Assembly: GCA_021794655.1 (NCBI GenBank)
Contig: JAJYQJ010000138.1
Location: 1-35,383, forward strand
Direction: 5' to 3'
DNA length: 35,383 bases
Source: Actinomycetes bacterium
GTDB taxonomy: Bacteria; Actinomycetota; Acidimicrobiia; Acidimicrobiales; RAAP-2
The translations under genes were made by a program, and so were the position numbers. The notes beneath the pieces were generated by a model. The model had not been told where the DNA came from and ran no database searches. It saw only the letters and a program-made list of their open reading frames with translations. Of this stretch, positions 1 to 7,342 are shown piece by piece; position 1 is the stretch's first letter, and each line of letters opens with the position of its first letter.

Positions 1-380
1 ACTCTACAACGAGGGTGTGTCACCAACGCTGACCTTGGTTCTGTGGCGGCTTTGCCGCCAGTGTCCCTCGACCCCAGGGCTGAAGCCAGGGGCTTGCGGG
101 ACGCGGTCTGGTCACGCTGCCCTACGAGCGCGTCAACCAACCCGACAGAGGGAAGCTCCTCTGTGGAAGTGGAAGCAATCGCCATGCTGAGCGCACCCGG
201 AACTGCCGAACGAGTAGTACCCGCCTGGCGCAAACGTTCGATCCCGGTTGCGCGAGGTGGTGGCGACAGCACCGCGACAACTCGACCCCGGTCCGTGATC
301 TCTTCAGCGACGTTCGACGCTGCTACCCTTCGCACCACCTCCGCTGCATTGCGCTGTAACGCAGTAATTGGAATCGACAT
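1..380 (-). CDS. Phd/YefM-family antitoxin, partial (3' end beyond window)
   Basis: An ATG at 380 opens a frame that stays open to the left window edge (126 codons, no stop). The N-terminus MSIPITALQRNAAEVVRRVA, followed by ITDRGRVVAVLSP (residues 28-40), is the classic Phd/YefM DNA-binding fold pattern (ALQRN..EVV, then TDRGRxVAxL). The stretch IERLRQAGTTRSA (47-59) resembles the toxin-contacting tail of VapB/Phd antitoxins. Antitoxins of this family normally end near residue 85-95. Here the family-like part ends around LVDALVGQRDQ (81-91), and what follows looks unrelated, so the gene may have an extended tail or a frameshift. A PIN or RelE/Doc toxin would be expected just left of the window. 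No clear Shine-Dalgarno precedes the ATG. Family assignment is fairly confident; the 3' end is unknown. Confidence 0.7.
   Translation of the reverse strand, partial: MSIPITALQRNAAEVVRRVAASNVAEEITDRGRVVAVLSPPPRATGIERLRQAGTTRSAVPGALSMAIASTSTEELPSVGLVDALVGQRDQTASRKPLASALGSRDTGGKAATEPRSALVTHPRCR
44..60. repeat. Perfect 7-bp inverted repeat with 3-nt loop
   Basis: The arms TGGCGGC and GCCGCCA flank TTT. The repeat lies in the distal part of the antitoxin-like frame, after the point where family similarity fades. It could be a small terminator-like or REP-like hairpin. There is no T-run on either side. Confidence 0.4.
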
Positions 381-499
381 GTGCGTATCGTGGCTGCGTA
401 TGATCAAGAAACGAACTCGGTATCTACTTACAACACGCCCGTCCGCTCGCTGATGGACACCTCAGAGAGCCCGGGGCGTCACAAGACCCGAACTTCGGC
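381..499. other. Intergenic, nothing recognised
   Basis: These 119 bp separate the antitoxin start from the thiolase stop. The antitoxin promoter should lie here, but I see no convincing -10/-35 pair and no Shine-Dalgarno. Confidence 0.4.
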
Positions 500-1687
500 T
501 CAGTCGAGACGCTCGATAACCGTCGCGTTCGCCTGGCCTCCGCCCTCACACATCGTCTGGAACCCGAAACGCCCGCCGGTGGCCTCGAGCTGGTTCAGCA
601 CCGTCGCCGTCATCCGCACGCCGCTCGCGCCCAACGGGTGACCGATCGCGATCGCACCTCCTCGCGGGTTGTACAAGAGCGGGTCCGGCGAAAACGCCTT
701 TGCCCACATCAACGCGATCGCAGCGAACGCCTCGTTGCACTCAATCGTGTCGAACTCGTCTATCTTCATCGAGGACCGCTCGAGGAGCATCTTCGTCACC
801 GGAACCGGGGCCGAGAGGACGAGCGCCGCATCTTCGGCAGCGACCGCAAAGTGGGCGAACCTCGCTCGAATCGGCAGACCCAAGTGCTCCGCTACCGAGC
901 GGTCCACGATCAACATCGCGGACGCACCGTCTGTCATCTGGGAGGAGTTGCCCGCCGTGATATCAGGAGCCGTCTCAGGCTCTCCCGCCTGCGCCGGTGG
1001 GAGGCCCGCCAGGATCTCCATCGTCCCGCCCCTACGTATACCTTCGTCGGTTTCGAGCATCTCCCCGGTAAACGTGCCGTCCTCCGCCTTGATCGGGACC
1101 GCTATCGCCTCTTTCTGGAAGTGCCCCGAGTCCCACGCGTGTGCCGCTCGCCTGTGACTCTCCAGGGAGAACGCGTCCATATCCTCTCGGGTAACCCCCC
1201 ACTTGTCGGCCAAGACTTGGGCCACCCTGAACTGCAGCCAGAGCCGACCGTCGATGTTGGAAAGAAAAGAAGGTGAAAACGGTCCGGTTCCGCCGAACGC
1301 ATTGGAAGCCAACGGGACTCGGCTCATAACCTCTACTCCGCAAGCAACAACTATGTCGTAGTGTCCAGCGGCAACTCCCGCGGCGCCAAAGTGCATCGCC
1401 TGTTGAGAGGAGCCACACTGACGATCGACCGTCGTCGCCGGAACGTGTTGGGGAAGTCCCGCCGCGACCCACGCGTTGCGTGTCACATTCGTGCTCTGCT
1501 CTCCGACCTGGCTCACACATCCACCGATAACGTCGTCGACCTTTCCGGGGTCGATCCCGGTGCGCTCGATGAGGCTCGTGATCGCGAATCCGAGCAGATC
1601 GGTCGGATGCCAGTTCGCGAGCGCCCCGCCTCTCTTCCCGAACGTCGTACGCAGCACATCGACTATTACCGGCTCTCTCACCGTCAT
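500..1687 (-). CDS. Thiolase (acetyl-CoA C-acyltransferase)
   Basis: A 395-residue thiolase that cleaves a 3-oxoacyl-CoA with CoA, or condenses two acyl-CoAs, in the cytosol. All catalytic elements are visible: nucleophile Cys91 in VDRQCGSSQQA, Asn318 in CNEAFAA, His350 in GGAIAIGHPLGASG, and Cys380 in MCEGGGQA. Length is normal for the FadA/AcaB family. The ATG at 1687 is preceded by AGAGGAG. It is the last gene of a leftward series and follows livF after a 194-bp gap, so it may have its own promoter. In this catabolic setting a degradative beta-ketothiolase is likelier than a biosynthetic one, but the chain length of its substrate cannot be judged. Confidence 0.93.
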   Translation of the reverse strand: MTVREPVIVDVLRTTFGKRGGALANWHPTDLLGFAITSLIERTGIDPGKVDDVIGGCVSQVGEQSTNVTRNAWVAAGLPQHVPATTVDRQCGSSQQAMHFGAAGVAAGHYDIVVACGVEVMSRVPLASNAFGGTGPFSPSFLSNIDGRLWLQFRVAQVLADKWGVTREDMDAFSLESHRRAAHAWDSGHFQKEAIAVPIKAEDGTFTGEMLETDEGIRRGGTMEILAGLPPAQAGEPETAPDITAGNSSQMTDGASAMLIVDRSVAEHLGLPIRARFAHFAVAAEDAALVLSAPVPVTKMLLERSSMKIDEFDTIECNEAFAAIALMWAKAFSPDPLLYNPRGGAIAIGHPLGASGVRMTATVLNQLEATGGRFGFQTMCEGGGQANATVIERLD

Positions 1688-1785
1688 AACGGCTCCTCTC
1701 TTATCGCCTCGGCACCCTCAGCCACGCGCACAGCTTTCCTCAGAGAACTTTGAACGGCCAATTTGGCGCCTTACAACACCGATTT

Positions 1786-1811
1786 ACACTAGCAACACAG
1801 GTTCACACTAG
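1786..1811 (-). promoter_or_regulatory. Direct repeat ACACTAG/ACACTAG, 19-bp period, upstream of thiolase
   Basis: ACACTAG occurs at 1786-1792 and 1805-1811, reading CTAGTGT toward the thiolase gene, about 100-125 bp before its ATG. The same heptamer occurs at 9126-9132, upstream of the CoA-transferase-like gene. A shared regulator site or promoter element is possible. I cannot show binding, and heptamer matches do arise by chance. Confidence 0.3.
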
Positions 1812-1816
1812 CGATC

Positions 1817-1837
1817 GGATCGACGGCAACTCGATCC
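1817..1837 (-). terminator. Inverted repeat 45 bp after livF, possible terminator
   Basis: GGATCGA and TCGATCC form a perfect 7-bp stem around a 7-nt loop, downstream of the livF stop in the leftward direction. There is no T-run, so it would be a weak or factor-assisted terminator. It could equally be an operator for the thiolase gene. Confidence 0.3.
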
Positions 1838-1881
1838 ACTCGATCTACTGTAGTCGGGTATCTCCCACTCACGCGCAGCCG

Positions 1882-2841
1882 TCAACGGGAAACGCCGCTA
1901 GCCGCGTTCCTCTCCCCCCGGGCCGCCAGTATCTTCTCGACCGCACCCATCGCCTGCGAGGACGGGCCGTCATATGCGACCGAACCGTGTTCTAAGACGA
2001 CCGCGCTGTCGGCGATATCGAGCACTCTGTCCACCTGCTGCTCCACGATCAACAGCGCCGTCCCCGTCGAGTGGATCCGTCGCAGGCCATCGTAGACGGC
2101 GTCGACGACGACCGGCGCGAGACCCAGCGATAGCTCGTCCGCGACCAAGAGCTTCGGGGGAACGATCAACACTTTCGCGAGCGACAACAGCCGCTGCTGA
2201 CCGCCCGAAAGCGTCCCACCCCTCTGCTTCCTGCGTTCGCCGAGAATCGGAAACGCCTCGTACGCCAACTTCAGCGAAGACGCAACGTTGCGACGTCCAG
2301 CGCGTTGGTGGAACGCGAGCGTCAGGTTCTCCTCCACCGTCAGATTGGAGAAGACTCCCCTACCCTCTGGCACGTGGGCCAGCCCCGCCCTCGCAATCTT
2401 GTACGCCGGGTACTTCGAGACGTCTACTCCGTTCATCCTGACCGCACCCTGTGAAGCAGGAAGAAGGCCGCTCACAACTCGAGCAATCGTCGACTTCCCC
2501 GCTCCGTTCGACCCAAGGAGCGCAACGACTCCCGCAACAGGAACGCTGAAGCTTACGTCAAAAAGCGCACGATAGGGTCCGTAGGCGGCACTTACGTGAT
2601 CCACTTCCAAGATGTTCCCCGCGTGAGCCGCTCCCGGCCCCGGCGAGTACGCAACCTGACGCGAGCCTGGTGCTCCAGACGGCGCGGCGTATACACCCTG
2701 TTGAGGGGCACCGTAGCTTTGCACCGGCGGCTGTGTCGGCTCGACCCACTCCGGCTCCGGCTGCGGCTCCGGCTGCGGCTGCGCGGAGCGCCCCCGCTTG
2801 TCACGCCTCGCGGAGAAGAAGAAGTCGGGACTAACGCTCAC
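1882..2841 (-). CDS. livF: Branched-chain amino acid-type ABC transporter ATPase LivF, with Pro-rich N-tail
   Basis: A 319-residue ATP-binding subunit of a LivHMGF-type importer. The ABC domain begins near residue 77 (NILEVDHVSAAYGPYRALFDV). Walker A is GSNGAGKST (110-118), the signature LSGGQQ (211-216) and Walker B LLVADE (231-236). HVPEGRGVFSNLTVEENL (156-173) is typical of LivF. The first 76 residues are an unusual Pro/Gln/Glu-rich tail (QPQPEPQPEP and onward) that ordinary LivF of about 235 residues lacks. The GTG start at 2841 overlaps the livG stop by 4 bp (GTGA), which supports the long version, and no internal start with a good ribosome site replaces it. It pairs with LivG to energise the fused permease. 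Confidence 0.92.
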   Translation of the reverse strand: MSVSPDFFFSARRDKRGRSAQPQPEPQPEPEWVEPTQPPVQSYGAPQQGVYAAPSGAPGSRQVAYSPGPGAAHAGNILEVDHVSAAYGPYRALFDVSFSVPVAGVVALLGSNGAGKSTIARVVSGLLPASQGAVRMNGVDVSKYPAYKIARAGLAHVPEGRGVFSNLTVEENLTLAFHQRAGRRNVASSLKLAYEAFPILGERRKQRGGTLSGGQQRLLSLAKVLIVPPKLLVADELSLGLAPVVVDAVYDGLRRIHSTGTALLIVEQQVDRVLDIADSAVVLEHGSVAYDGPSSQAMGAVEKILAARGERNAASGVSR

Positions 2842-3710
2842 GCCGATACTCCAAGATATGCGTTTCTCACCTCGGGATTGGCCATGACAGTATCGAAAGG
2901 ACCGTCTGCGATCACCTGTCCGAGGTCCATGACGACGGCCCTGTCGACGACCTCTCCCACCATACCCAGGTCGTGCTCCACCAAGAGCACAGCCATGCCC
3001 CGCTCGTGTTGGAGCGTGCGAAGAACCGACGCGAGTTCCCTCGTCTCGTGGACGTCGAGACCCGACGACGGTTCGTCCGCCATAAGGAGTATCGGTTCTC
3101 CTACCAACGCCCGCGCCAGCTCAACGAGGCGACACATCCCAAGCCCGAGCGCCGATACCGGCACGTCCGCCTTGTCCGCGAGGCCAACAAGGTCGAGCAC
3201 CGCACCTACCCGGGAGCGTTCTTCTGGAGTCGGCGAACTCAAGTTAAGAAGGTCCTTCCACATGCGTCCTGTTCCCATTCGGGCCCGCTCGGACACCATG
3301 AGATGGTCGTAGACGGTCATGTCGGAGAAGACTTCCACTCGCTGGTACGTCCGTCCTATCCCGAGCCTCGCCCGCTTGAAGGTTGGCAGCCTGTCGAGTT
3401 CCACCCCATCGAACTCAATCGAACCTGACTCGTGTTGAAGCTGGCCACAGACACAGTTGAACAACGTCGTCTTGCCCGCACCGTTTGGTCCGACGAGCCC
3501 TACGCTCTCGCCTCTTTCCACCGTCAACGATACGTCTTGGACAGCTTGGACCCCCCCAAACCACTTCGAAACCCCGCGCACGAGCAACAGTGGATCAGGA
3601 TTCCCAATTAATCGAGGTTCCATACGCGGCCAACCCGGACCACTAAAGACACCACCTTCGGCTCCAGTTGCGCCAGACCCAGACGTGTCAGACCCAGACG
3701 TGTCAGACAT
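2838..3710 (-). CDS. livG: Branched-chain amino acid-type ABC transporter ATPase LivG
   Basis: A 290-residue ATPase. Walker A is GPNGAGKT (74-81), Walker B ILLMADEP (207-214), and the switch His lies in LLVEHD (242-247). The C-loop reads ALGLGMCRLVELARAL (187-202), a departure from LSGGQ that resembles the L-P-L-G-type C-loop of some actinobacterial LivG proteins. The C-terminus, VMANPEVRNAYLGVSA, is typical of LivG. An N-tail of about 40 residues rich in Ser/Gly/Asp/Thr contains a 15-bp tandem duplication. I chose the ATG at 3710 (GGTGG 6 nt upstream); it overlaps the permease stop by 8 bp. An in-frame GTG at 3746 would add 12 residues. Third gene of the importer operon. Confidence 0.92.
   Translation of the reverse strand: MSDTSGSDTSGSGATGAEGGVFSGPGWPRMEPRLIGNPDPLLLVRGVSKWFGGVQAVQDVSLTVERGESVGLVGPNGAGKTTLFNCVCGQLQHESGSIEFDGVELDRLPTFKRARLGIGRTYQRVEVFSDMTVYDHLMVSERARMGTGRMWKDLLNLSSPTPEERSRVGAVLDLVGLADKADVPVSALGLGMCRLVELARALVGEPILLMADEPSSGLDVHETRELASVLRTLQHERGMAVLLVEHDLGMVGEVVDRAVVMDLGQVIADGPFDTVMANPEVRNAYLGVSA
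3674..3708. repeat. 15-bp tandem repeat, 2.3 copies, in livG start
   Basis: The unit cagacccagacgtgt occurs at 3674-3688 and 3689-3703, followed by a 5-bp partial copy. It encodes SDTSG-SDTSG in the disordered N-tail of LivG and covers the last codon of the permease gene. Confidence 0.85.
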
Positions 3711-5742
3711 AGTCGCCACCACTGCTCCCGGGCACAACAACTCCACCGGGGGCGGCAGACACCGGCACCGTCGGCCCGCCTGGATTCAGGCCACTCCCGG
3801 CGTCTTTGTCTTTGAACAACAACCGCTCAAAGCGCGTCGTCCAACGTCTCTTTTGAAACTCCAAGATCCCCTCCGGGTGTGCCGCGTAGTTCATCGCCCC
3901 GAACGCGAACAGCACGAACACCAAACTCGTTCCCCCAAAGCGCGCGGGAAGGTAGGTAAGGAGTTGCTGCATCACGACAAAGCTGATCCCGGCCTGGATC
4001 GCACCTTCCACGGTCCCGACCCCGGTCGTAATAACAATCACGACGAACGCGAGCGAAAGCTGGTAGTTGAACTGACTAGAGTTCGCAACCGTCTGTTGGA
4101 TAGCCAACAGAGTACCTCCGACACCCGCCACTGCTCCAGAAAGGGCAAAGATAGAAATCTTCTGCCAAGTCAGGTTGATGCCAATACCCGACGACGCGGT
4201 CTCACTGCCACGCATCGCCGCGAGGTACATACCTACCGTGCCTTTTCGTACCTGAAGGATGACCAACACGCAGACGACGATCACGACCATCGCAACGATA
4301 AAGAACTCGTGCCCGTTTGAATTGATCAAGTTGAGTGGTGTCGCCCAGTTGTGGTGGAGAGCTAAACCGACTTGCCCGTTAGTTATCGACGTCTGCGAGA
4401 AAATCGTGTTGTCGAAGAACAGGGCCGCCGCCAACGTCATCAGCGCTAGTCCCAGGCCTTTTAGCCGCAGGGAGAGCAACGCAAGGACGACCGCGACGAC
4501 GGCGGCAAGAGCGGCCCCAACGATGCCACCTACGAGCATCGATAGCCCTAGGTGGTTCGCGAGTTGTGCCGCGGTGAACGCTCCGACACCGGCCAACGTC
4601 GCCTGGCTGAGCGAGAGCTGCCCACCCATCCCAGTTATTAGAGTGATCGACAGAAATATTGTCGCGAACGCCAGACCGGAGTTGAACACGTTCTCCCAGT
4701 TCTGTGGCATCCACGTCAGCATCGACACTACAAACCCCGCAAGCAGCGCGTACCAAAGGACGCGAATGATCCGGTCCAACTGGGGAACGCGCGAAGCTGT
4801 GATCCGTGGCGGAAGCGGAGGATCTACTGACGACAACGGGTCCTTCGCGTCGTCCAAGGAACGCATCCCGGGAACGAAGAGAAGTGCTAGTACTAACACG
4901 ATAAAGGGGAGAGACGGCAAGACCGCGGAGTAAAGGACGCTGCCGGTCGGGAGGTATCCCTGTGCGACGGTGTCCGCGACGCCGATCAAGATGCTGACAA
5001 GCGCCGCTATCGGCATGGAACGCAGCACCCCCCACGCTGCTGCGGCGATCGCTCCTACCATCAACGTTATGTAGTCTTGAGCCTGGAGCTGGGCGTAGAT
5101 CGGAGCCAGCAGTACGCCCGCGAGGCCGGCGAGGAAGCTCGAAATCGCCCACGCGACAGCGACGACCCCACCAGCGTTCACACCATCGAGTTGGACCAGC
5201 CGACGACTCTCGACGGCGCCACGCATCTGGAGACCGAGGTTGGTAAAGCGCATCAGCGCAACAACAGCCACCAAGACCGCCGCGGTTACGATGATCGTGC
5301 TCATATAGATCCCGTTGATCGGGCTACCGAACAGGTGGAAGTAGACCACGTTCGGGTTAAAGACAAGACTAGGGGTGTTGTAGAGGTTCTCGTTGCCGAA
5401 CAAGACCGGCAGCAGTGCCGGAATGCCCACCAAGAGGCTGAGTCCGGTCACAACCTTGGCCGTCGTATTGGTGTTTGGGATCTTCCTGAACAAGAACCGG
5501 TCCATCGCTAGACCAACGACCGGTGCGAGCACCACTACCGACAAGAAGAACGCGAGCAGAACCGGCATGTGCTCGTGCTCAGTGAGCAACGTGAAGACGA
5601 ACGCGGACATATATGCCTGCGCCGCAAACGCGAAGTTGAACACTCCCGTCGCCTGGTAGGTCAGTACCAGTCCAACCGCGACAATCGCATAGGTGCACCC
5701 ATAGGGCACACCTGGAATTGCGAAACCCGCGAACTGCTCCAC
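3703..5742 (-). CDS. livHM: Fused LivH-LivM ABC permease
   Basis: A 679-residue polytopic membrane protein that joins the two permease subunits normally encoded by livH and livM. Residues 1-292 are LivH-like (GVPYGCTYAIVAVGLVLTYQ at 11-30; coupling loop LGLQMRGAVESRRLVQLDGV at 169-188). A polar linker follows (about 293-325, DDAKDPLSSVDPPLPP), then a LivM-like half with its own loop AAMRGSETASSGIGI. The last 30 residues or so are a Gly/Pro/Val tail. The start is a GTG at 5742 with only a weak upstream ribosome site. It lies between the binding-protein gene and livG in one leftward operon. Such fusions are known in actinobacteria. The imported ligand could be an amino acid or an aromatic or short-chain acid. 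Confidence 0.92.
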   Translation of the reverse strand: MEQFAGFAIPGVPYGCTYAIVAVGLVLTYQATGVFNFAFAAQAYMSAFVFTLLTEHEHMPVLLAFFLSVVVLAPVVGLAMDRFLFRKIPNTNTTAKVVTGLSLLVGIPALLPVLFGNENLYNTPSLVFNPNVVYFHLFGSPINGIYMSTIIVTAAVLVAVVALMRFTNLGLQMRGAVESRRLVQLDGVNAGGVVAVAWAISSFLAGLAGVLLAPIYAQLQAQDYITLMVGAIAAAAWGVLRSMPIAALVSILIGVADTVAQGYLPTGSVLYSAVLPSLPFIVLVLALLFVPGMRSLDDAKDPLSSVDPPLPPRITASRVPQLDRIIRVLWYALLAGFVVSMLTWMPQNWENVFNSGLAFATIFLSITLITGMGGQLSLSQATLAGVGAFTAAQLANHLGLSMLVGGIVGAALAAVVAVVLALLSLRLKGLGLALMTLAAALFFDNTIFSQTSITNGQVGLALHHNWATPLNLINSNGHEFFIVAMVVIVVCVLVILQVRKGTVGMYLAAMRGSETASSGIGINLTWQKISIFALSGAVAGVGGTLLAIQQTVANSSQFNYQLSLAFVVIVITTGVGTVEGAIQAGISFVVMQQLLTYLPARFGGTSLVFVLFAFGAMNYAAHPEGILEFQKRRWTTRFERLLFKDKDAGSGLNPGGPTVPVSAAPGGVVVPGSSGGDYV

Positions 5743-5792
5743 TAGACCCTACGCTCCAGCAGTCTCGATCCTGGTGGCCCTAGCCGTCCGTC

Positions 5793-7106
5793 CTAACCCC
5801 CCGGCGTTCCCGCTGGCGGCGTAACGGGTTTTGGATGGTTAGGGTTCAGATTGAAGCAGAGAAACACCTTGTGTCCGGGCGCAAACACCGACACAAAGCG
5901 TTTCCCCTGGACCTGTATGAACGCAGCACACGAAAGGCCGCTCTTCGTCGTATGCGCAGTCGTCCAGTTCGTCGGCGTGGTCAGCCCGCCTGCGGTAAAG
6001 GCGGTCATCTTGTTCGTTAGCGCAACAACTCGCTGCTGGGTCAGGTTCGAACCCGCAGCCTTCACCCCCGCCGCAAACAACGCCGCTGACTCCCATCCCT
6101 GGATAGCCGTCTCGTCGTAGGTGTAGTGAGGCTCGTACTTGTTCATCGCGCTCAGATACTGAGCAAGTCCAGGGTAGTACTGAGTCGGGGCGGTAAAGGG
6201 CACGTGAGCGGTGATGAAGTACACTCCCTTCATCAGCGAAGGATAGGCGTTCAAGACATTCTGGTCGTTCCCGTTCAGCCACAGCTGGTGGATCTTCAAA
6301 CCGTACTGCTGGATGTATCTAGCCATGTTGATGTTGCCCGTAACGTCCATGCAGCTGAGCACGAAGTCCGACCCAGCCTGTTGCATACGCTGGACATCAG
6401 AGGCCAGTGAACTCCCATAGTTGACGCTCAGGTCTACGTAGCTCACGTTGTAACCGGCCGACTTGAGGCCGTTCTCGGTTGCCTGACATGCGTCAGATGA
6501 CGCTGGAACGTTATAGCTGATGATCGCTATCGACTTCGCATGTATCTGGTCTATGACGTAGGCAACCTGCGGCACGACTCCTGGGTAGTACTGAACAGAA
6601 CCGCCAGCGGCGAATAGATTCGGAGGTCCAGCCCAGTTCCCCGTAACGTTATAGCCGTAAGTTGGTACGCCAGTGGATGCAAAGTACCCCGGCTGGAAGA
6701 ACGGAGACGATATCGCCGATACCGCAAATACGTGATCCTGGCTGATCAACGTGTGAGCGAGCGTGTTGAACTGGCTCGGGTTCCCACCGTCGTCGAGACT
6801 ATGAGACAACAGGAGCTTTCTGCCGTTGATGCCGCCTTGGGCGTTCACCATGTCGAAGTACGCCTGGACACCTGGAACAAGGTCCTTGAAGTTCCCGGCT
6901 AGCGGACCGGTCAGGGTAGAGATCGCGCCTGTCACGATAGCTGTCGGAGTAACCCCTGGCGCGGAACTACCAGACGTCGAAGAGGCCGGACCGGACGCGG
7001 ATGAAATTGACGACGAACTCGAATTGTTGGCACAACCCGCCGCCAAGAGTCCAGCAATCGCTAACGCTGCGACCAACTTTCCGCCCTTGCTCCACACCTT
7101 GTTCAT
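5793..7106 (-). CDS. ABC transporter substrate-binding lipoprotein (periplasmic-binding-protein type 1, LivK-like)
   Basis: A 437-residue extracytoplasmic solute receptor. A lipoprotein signal is clear: basic MNKVWSKGGK, a hydrophobic core, and lipobox LAAGC with Cys25. A Ser-rich linker (28-52) precedes the LivK/Peripla_BP_6 domain, marked by ISTLTGPLAGNFKDLVPGVQ and NAQGGINGRKLLLSHSLDDG. I chose the ATG at 7106 because GGGGG lies 5 nt upstream; the same frame extends to 7145 without a better site. It is the first gene of the liv operon, directly before the fused permease (50-bp gap). The C-terminus ends in a Pro-rich stretch. Ligand unknown; the CoA-catabolic neighbourhood argues for an organic acid. 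Confidence 0.92.
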   Translation of the reverse strand: MNKVWSKGGKLVAALAIAGLLAAGCANNSSSSSISSASGPASSTSGSSAPGVTPTAIVTGAISTLTGPLAGNFKDLVPGVQAYFDMVNAQGGINGRKLLLSHSLDDGGNPSQFNTLAHTLISQDHVFAVSAISSPFFQPGYFASTGVPTYGYNVTGNWAGPPNLFAAGGSVQYYPGVVPQVAYVIDQIHAKSIAIISYNVPASSDACQATENGLKSAGYNVSYVDLSVNYGSSLASDVQRMQQAGSDFVLSCMDVTGNINMARYIQQYGLKIHQLWLNGNDQNVLNAYPSLMKGVYFITAHVPFTAPTQYYPGLAQYLSAMNKYEPHYTYDETAIQGWESAALFAAGVKAAGSNLTQQRVVALTNKMTAFTAGGLTTPTNWTTAHTTKSGLSCAAFIQVQGKRFVSVFAPGHKVFLCFNLNPNHPKPVTPPAGTPGG

Positions 7107-7127
7107 GAAACCCCCTTCTCGATCCCC

Positions 7128-7146
7128 GATGCCATCCCTCGGCATC
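7128..7146 (-). promoter_or_regulatory. 5'-leader hairpin before the binding-protein gene
   Basis: GATGCC and GGCATC form a perfect 6-bp stem with a 7-nt loop, ending 21 nt before the start codon and just upstream of the G-rich ribosome site. It could stabilise the abundant receptor mRNA or modulate its translation. Confidence 0.4.
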
Positions 7147-7231
7147 TCTTAACACATCCCTTTGTTGCCGATACCTTCCACTTCAAACGCAGCGCCGGCC
7201 GCTCGGAGCGTGAACCCCAGATAACCTTAGC

Positions 7232-7264
7232 TGTACAAGACTGTACATGACACCCCTGTCATGT
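7232..7264. promoter_or_regulatory. Overlapping palindromes upstream of the liv operon
   Basis: Two palindromic TGTACA hexamers (7232-7237, 7242-7247) are separated by 4 bp. A perfect 8-bp inverted repeat, ACATGACA-cccc-TGTCATGT (7245-7264), overlaps the second one. The cluster lies about 125-160 bp before the receptor ATG and 80-110 bp after the CoA-transferase stop. It may be an operator for the transporter or a terminator of the upstream gene. Nothing like a T-run follows. Confidence 0.45.
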
Positions 7265-7277
7265 TTGTCGTCACTGT

Positions 7278-7294
7278 AGCGGGAACAGGCCGCT
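7278..7294 (-). terminator. Small hairpin after the CoA-transferase gene
   Basis: AGCGG and CCGCT flank a 7-nt loop about 50 bp downstream of the CoA-transferase stop in the leftward direction. It may act with the 8-bp hairpin at 7245-7264 as a tandem terminator. There is no T-run. Confidence 0.3.
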
Positions 7295-7342
7295 GACACG
7301 AACCACCCCCTCTGACCTGGTGAAGCTGCTTCGATGGATCGC

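Noticed and set aside
43-453. Rightward 136-codon open frame over the left edge
   Set aside because: It is antisense to the antitoxin-like frame, and its translation has no family-like pattern, whereas the opposite strand shows clear Phd/YefM motifs.
3457-4933. Long rightward frames opposite the transporter genes
   Set aside because: They overlap the livG and permease genes in antisense. Composition is His/Arg-rich as expected of shadow frames, and the opposite strand has full ABC transporter motifs.
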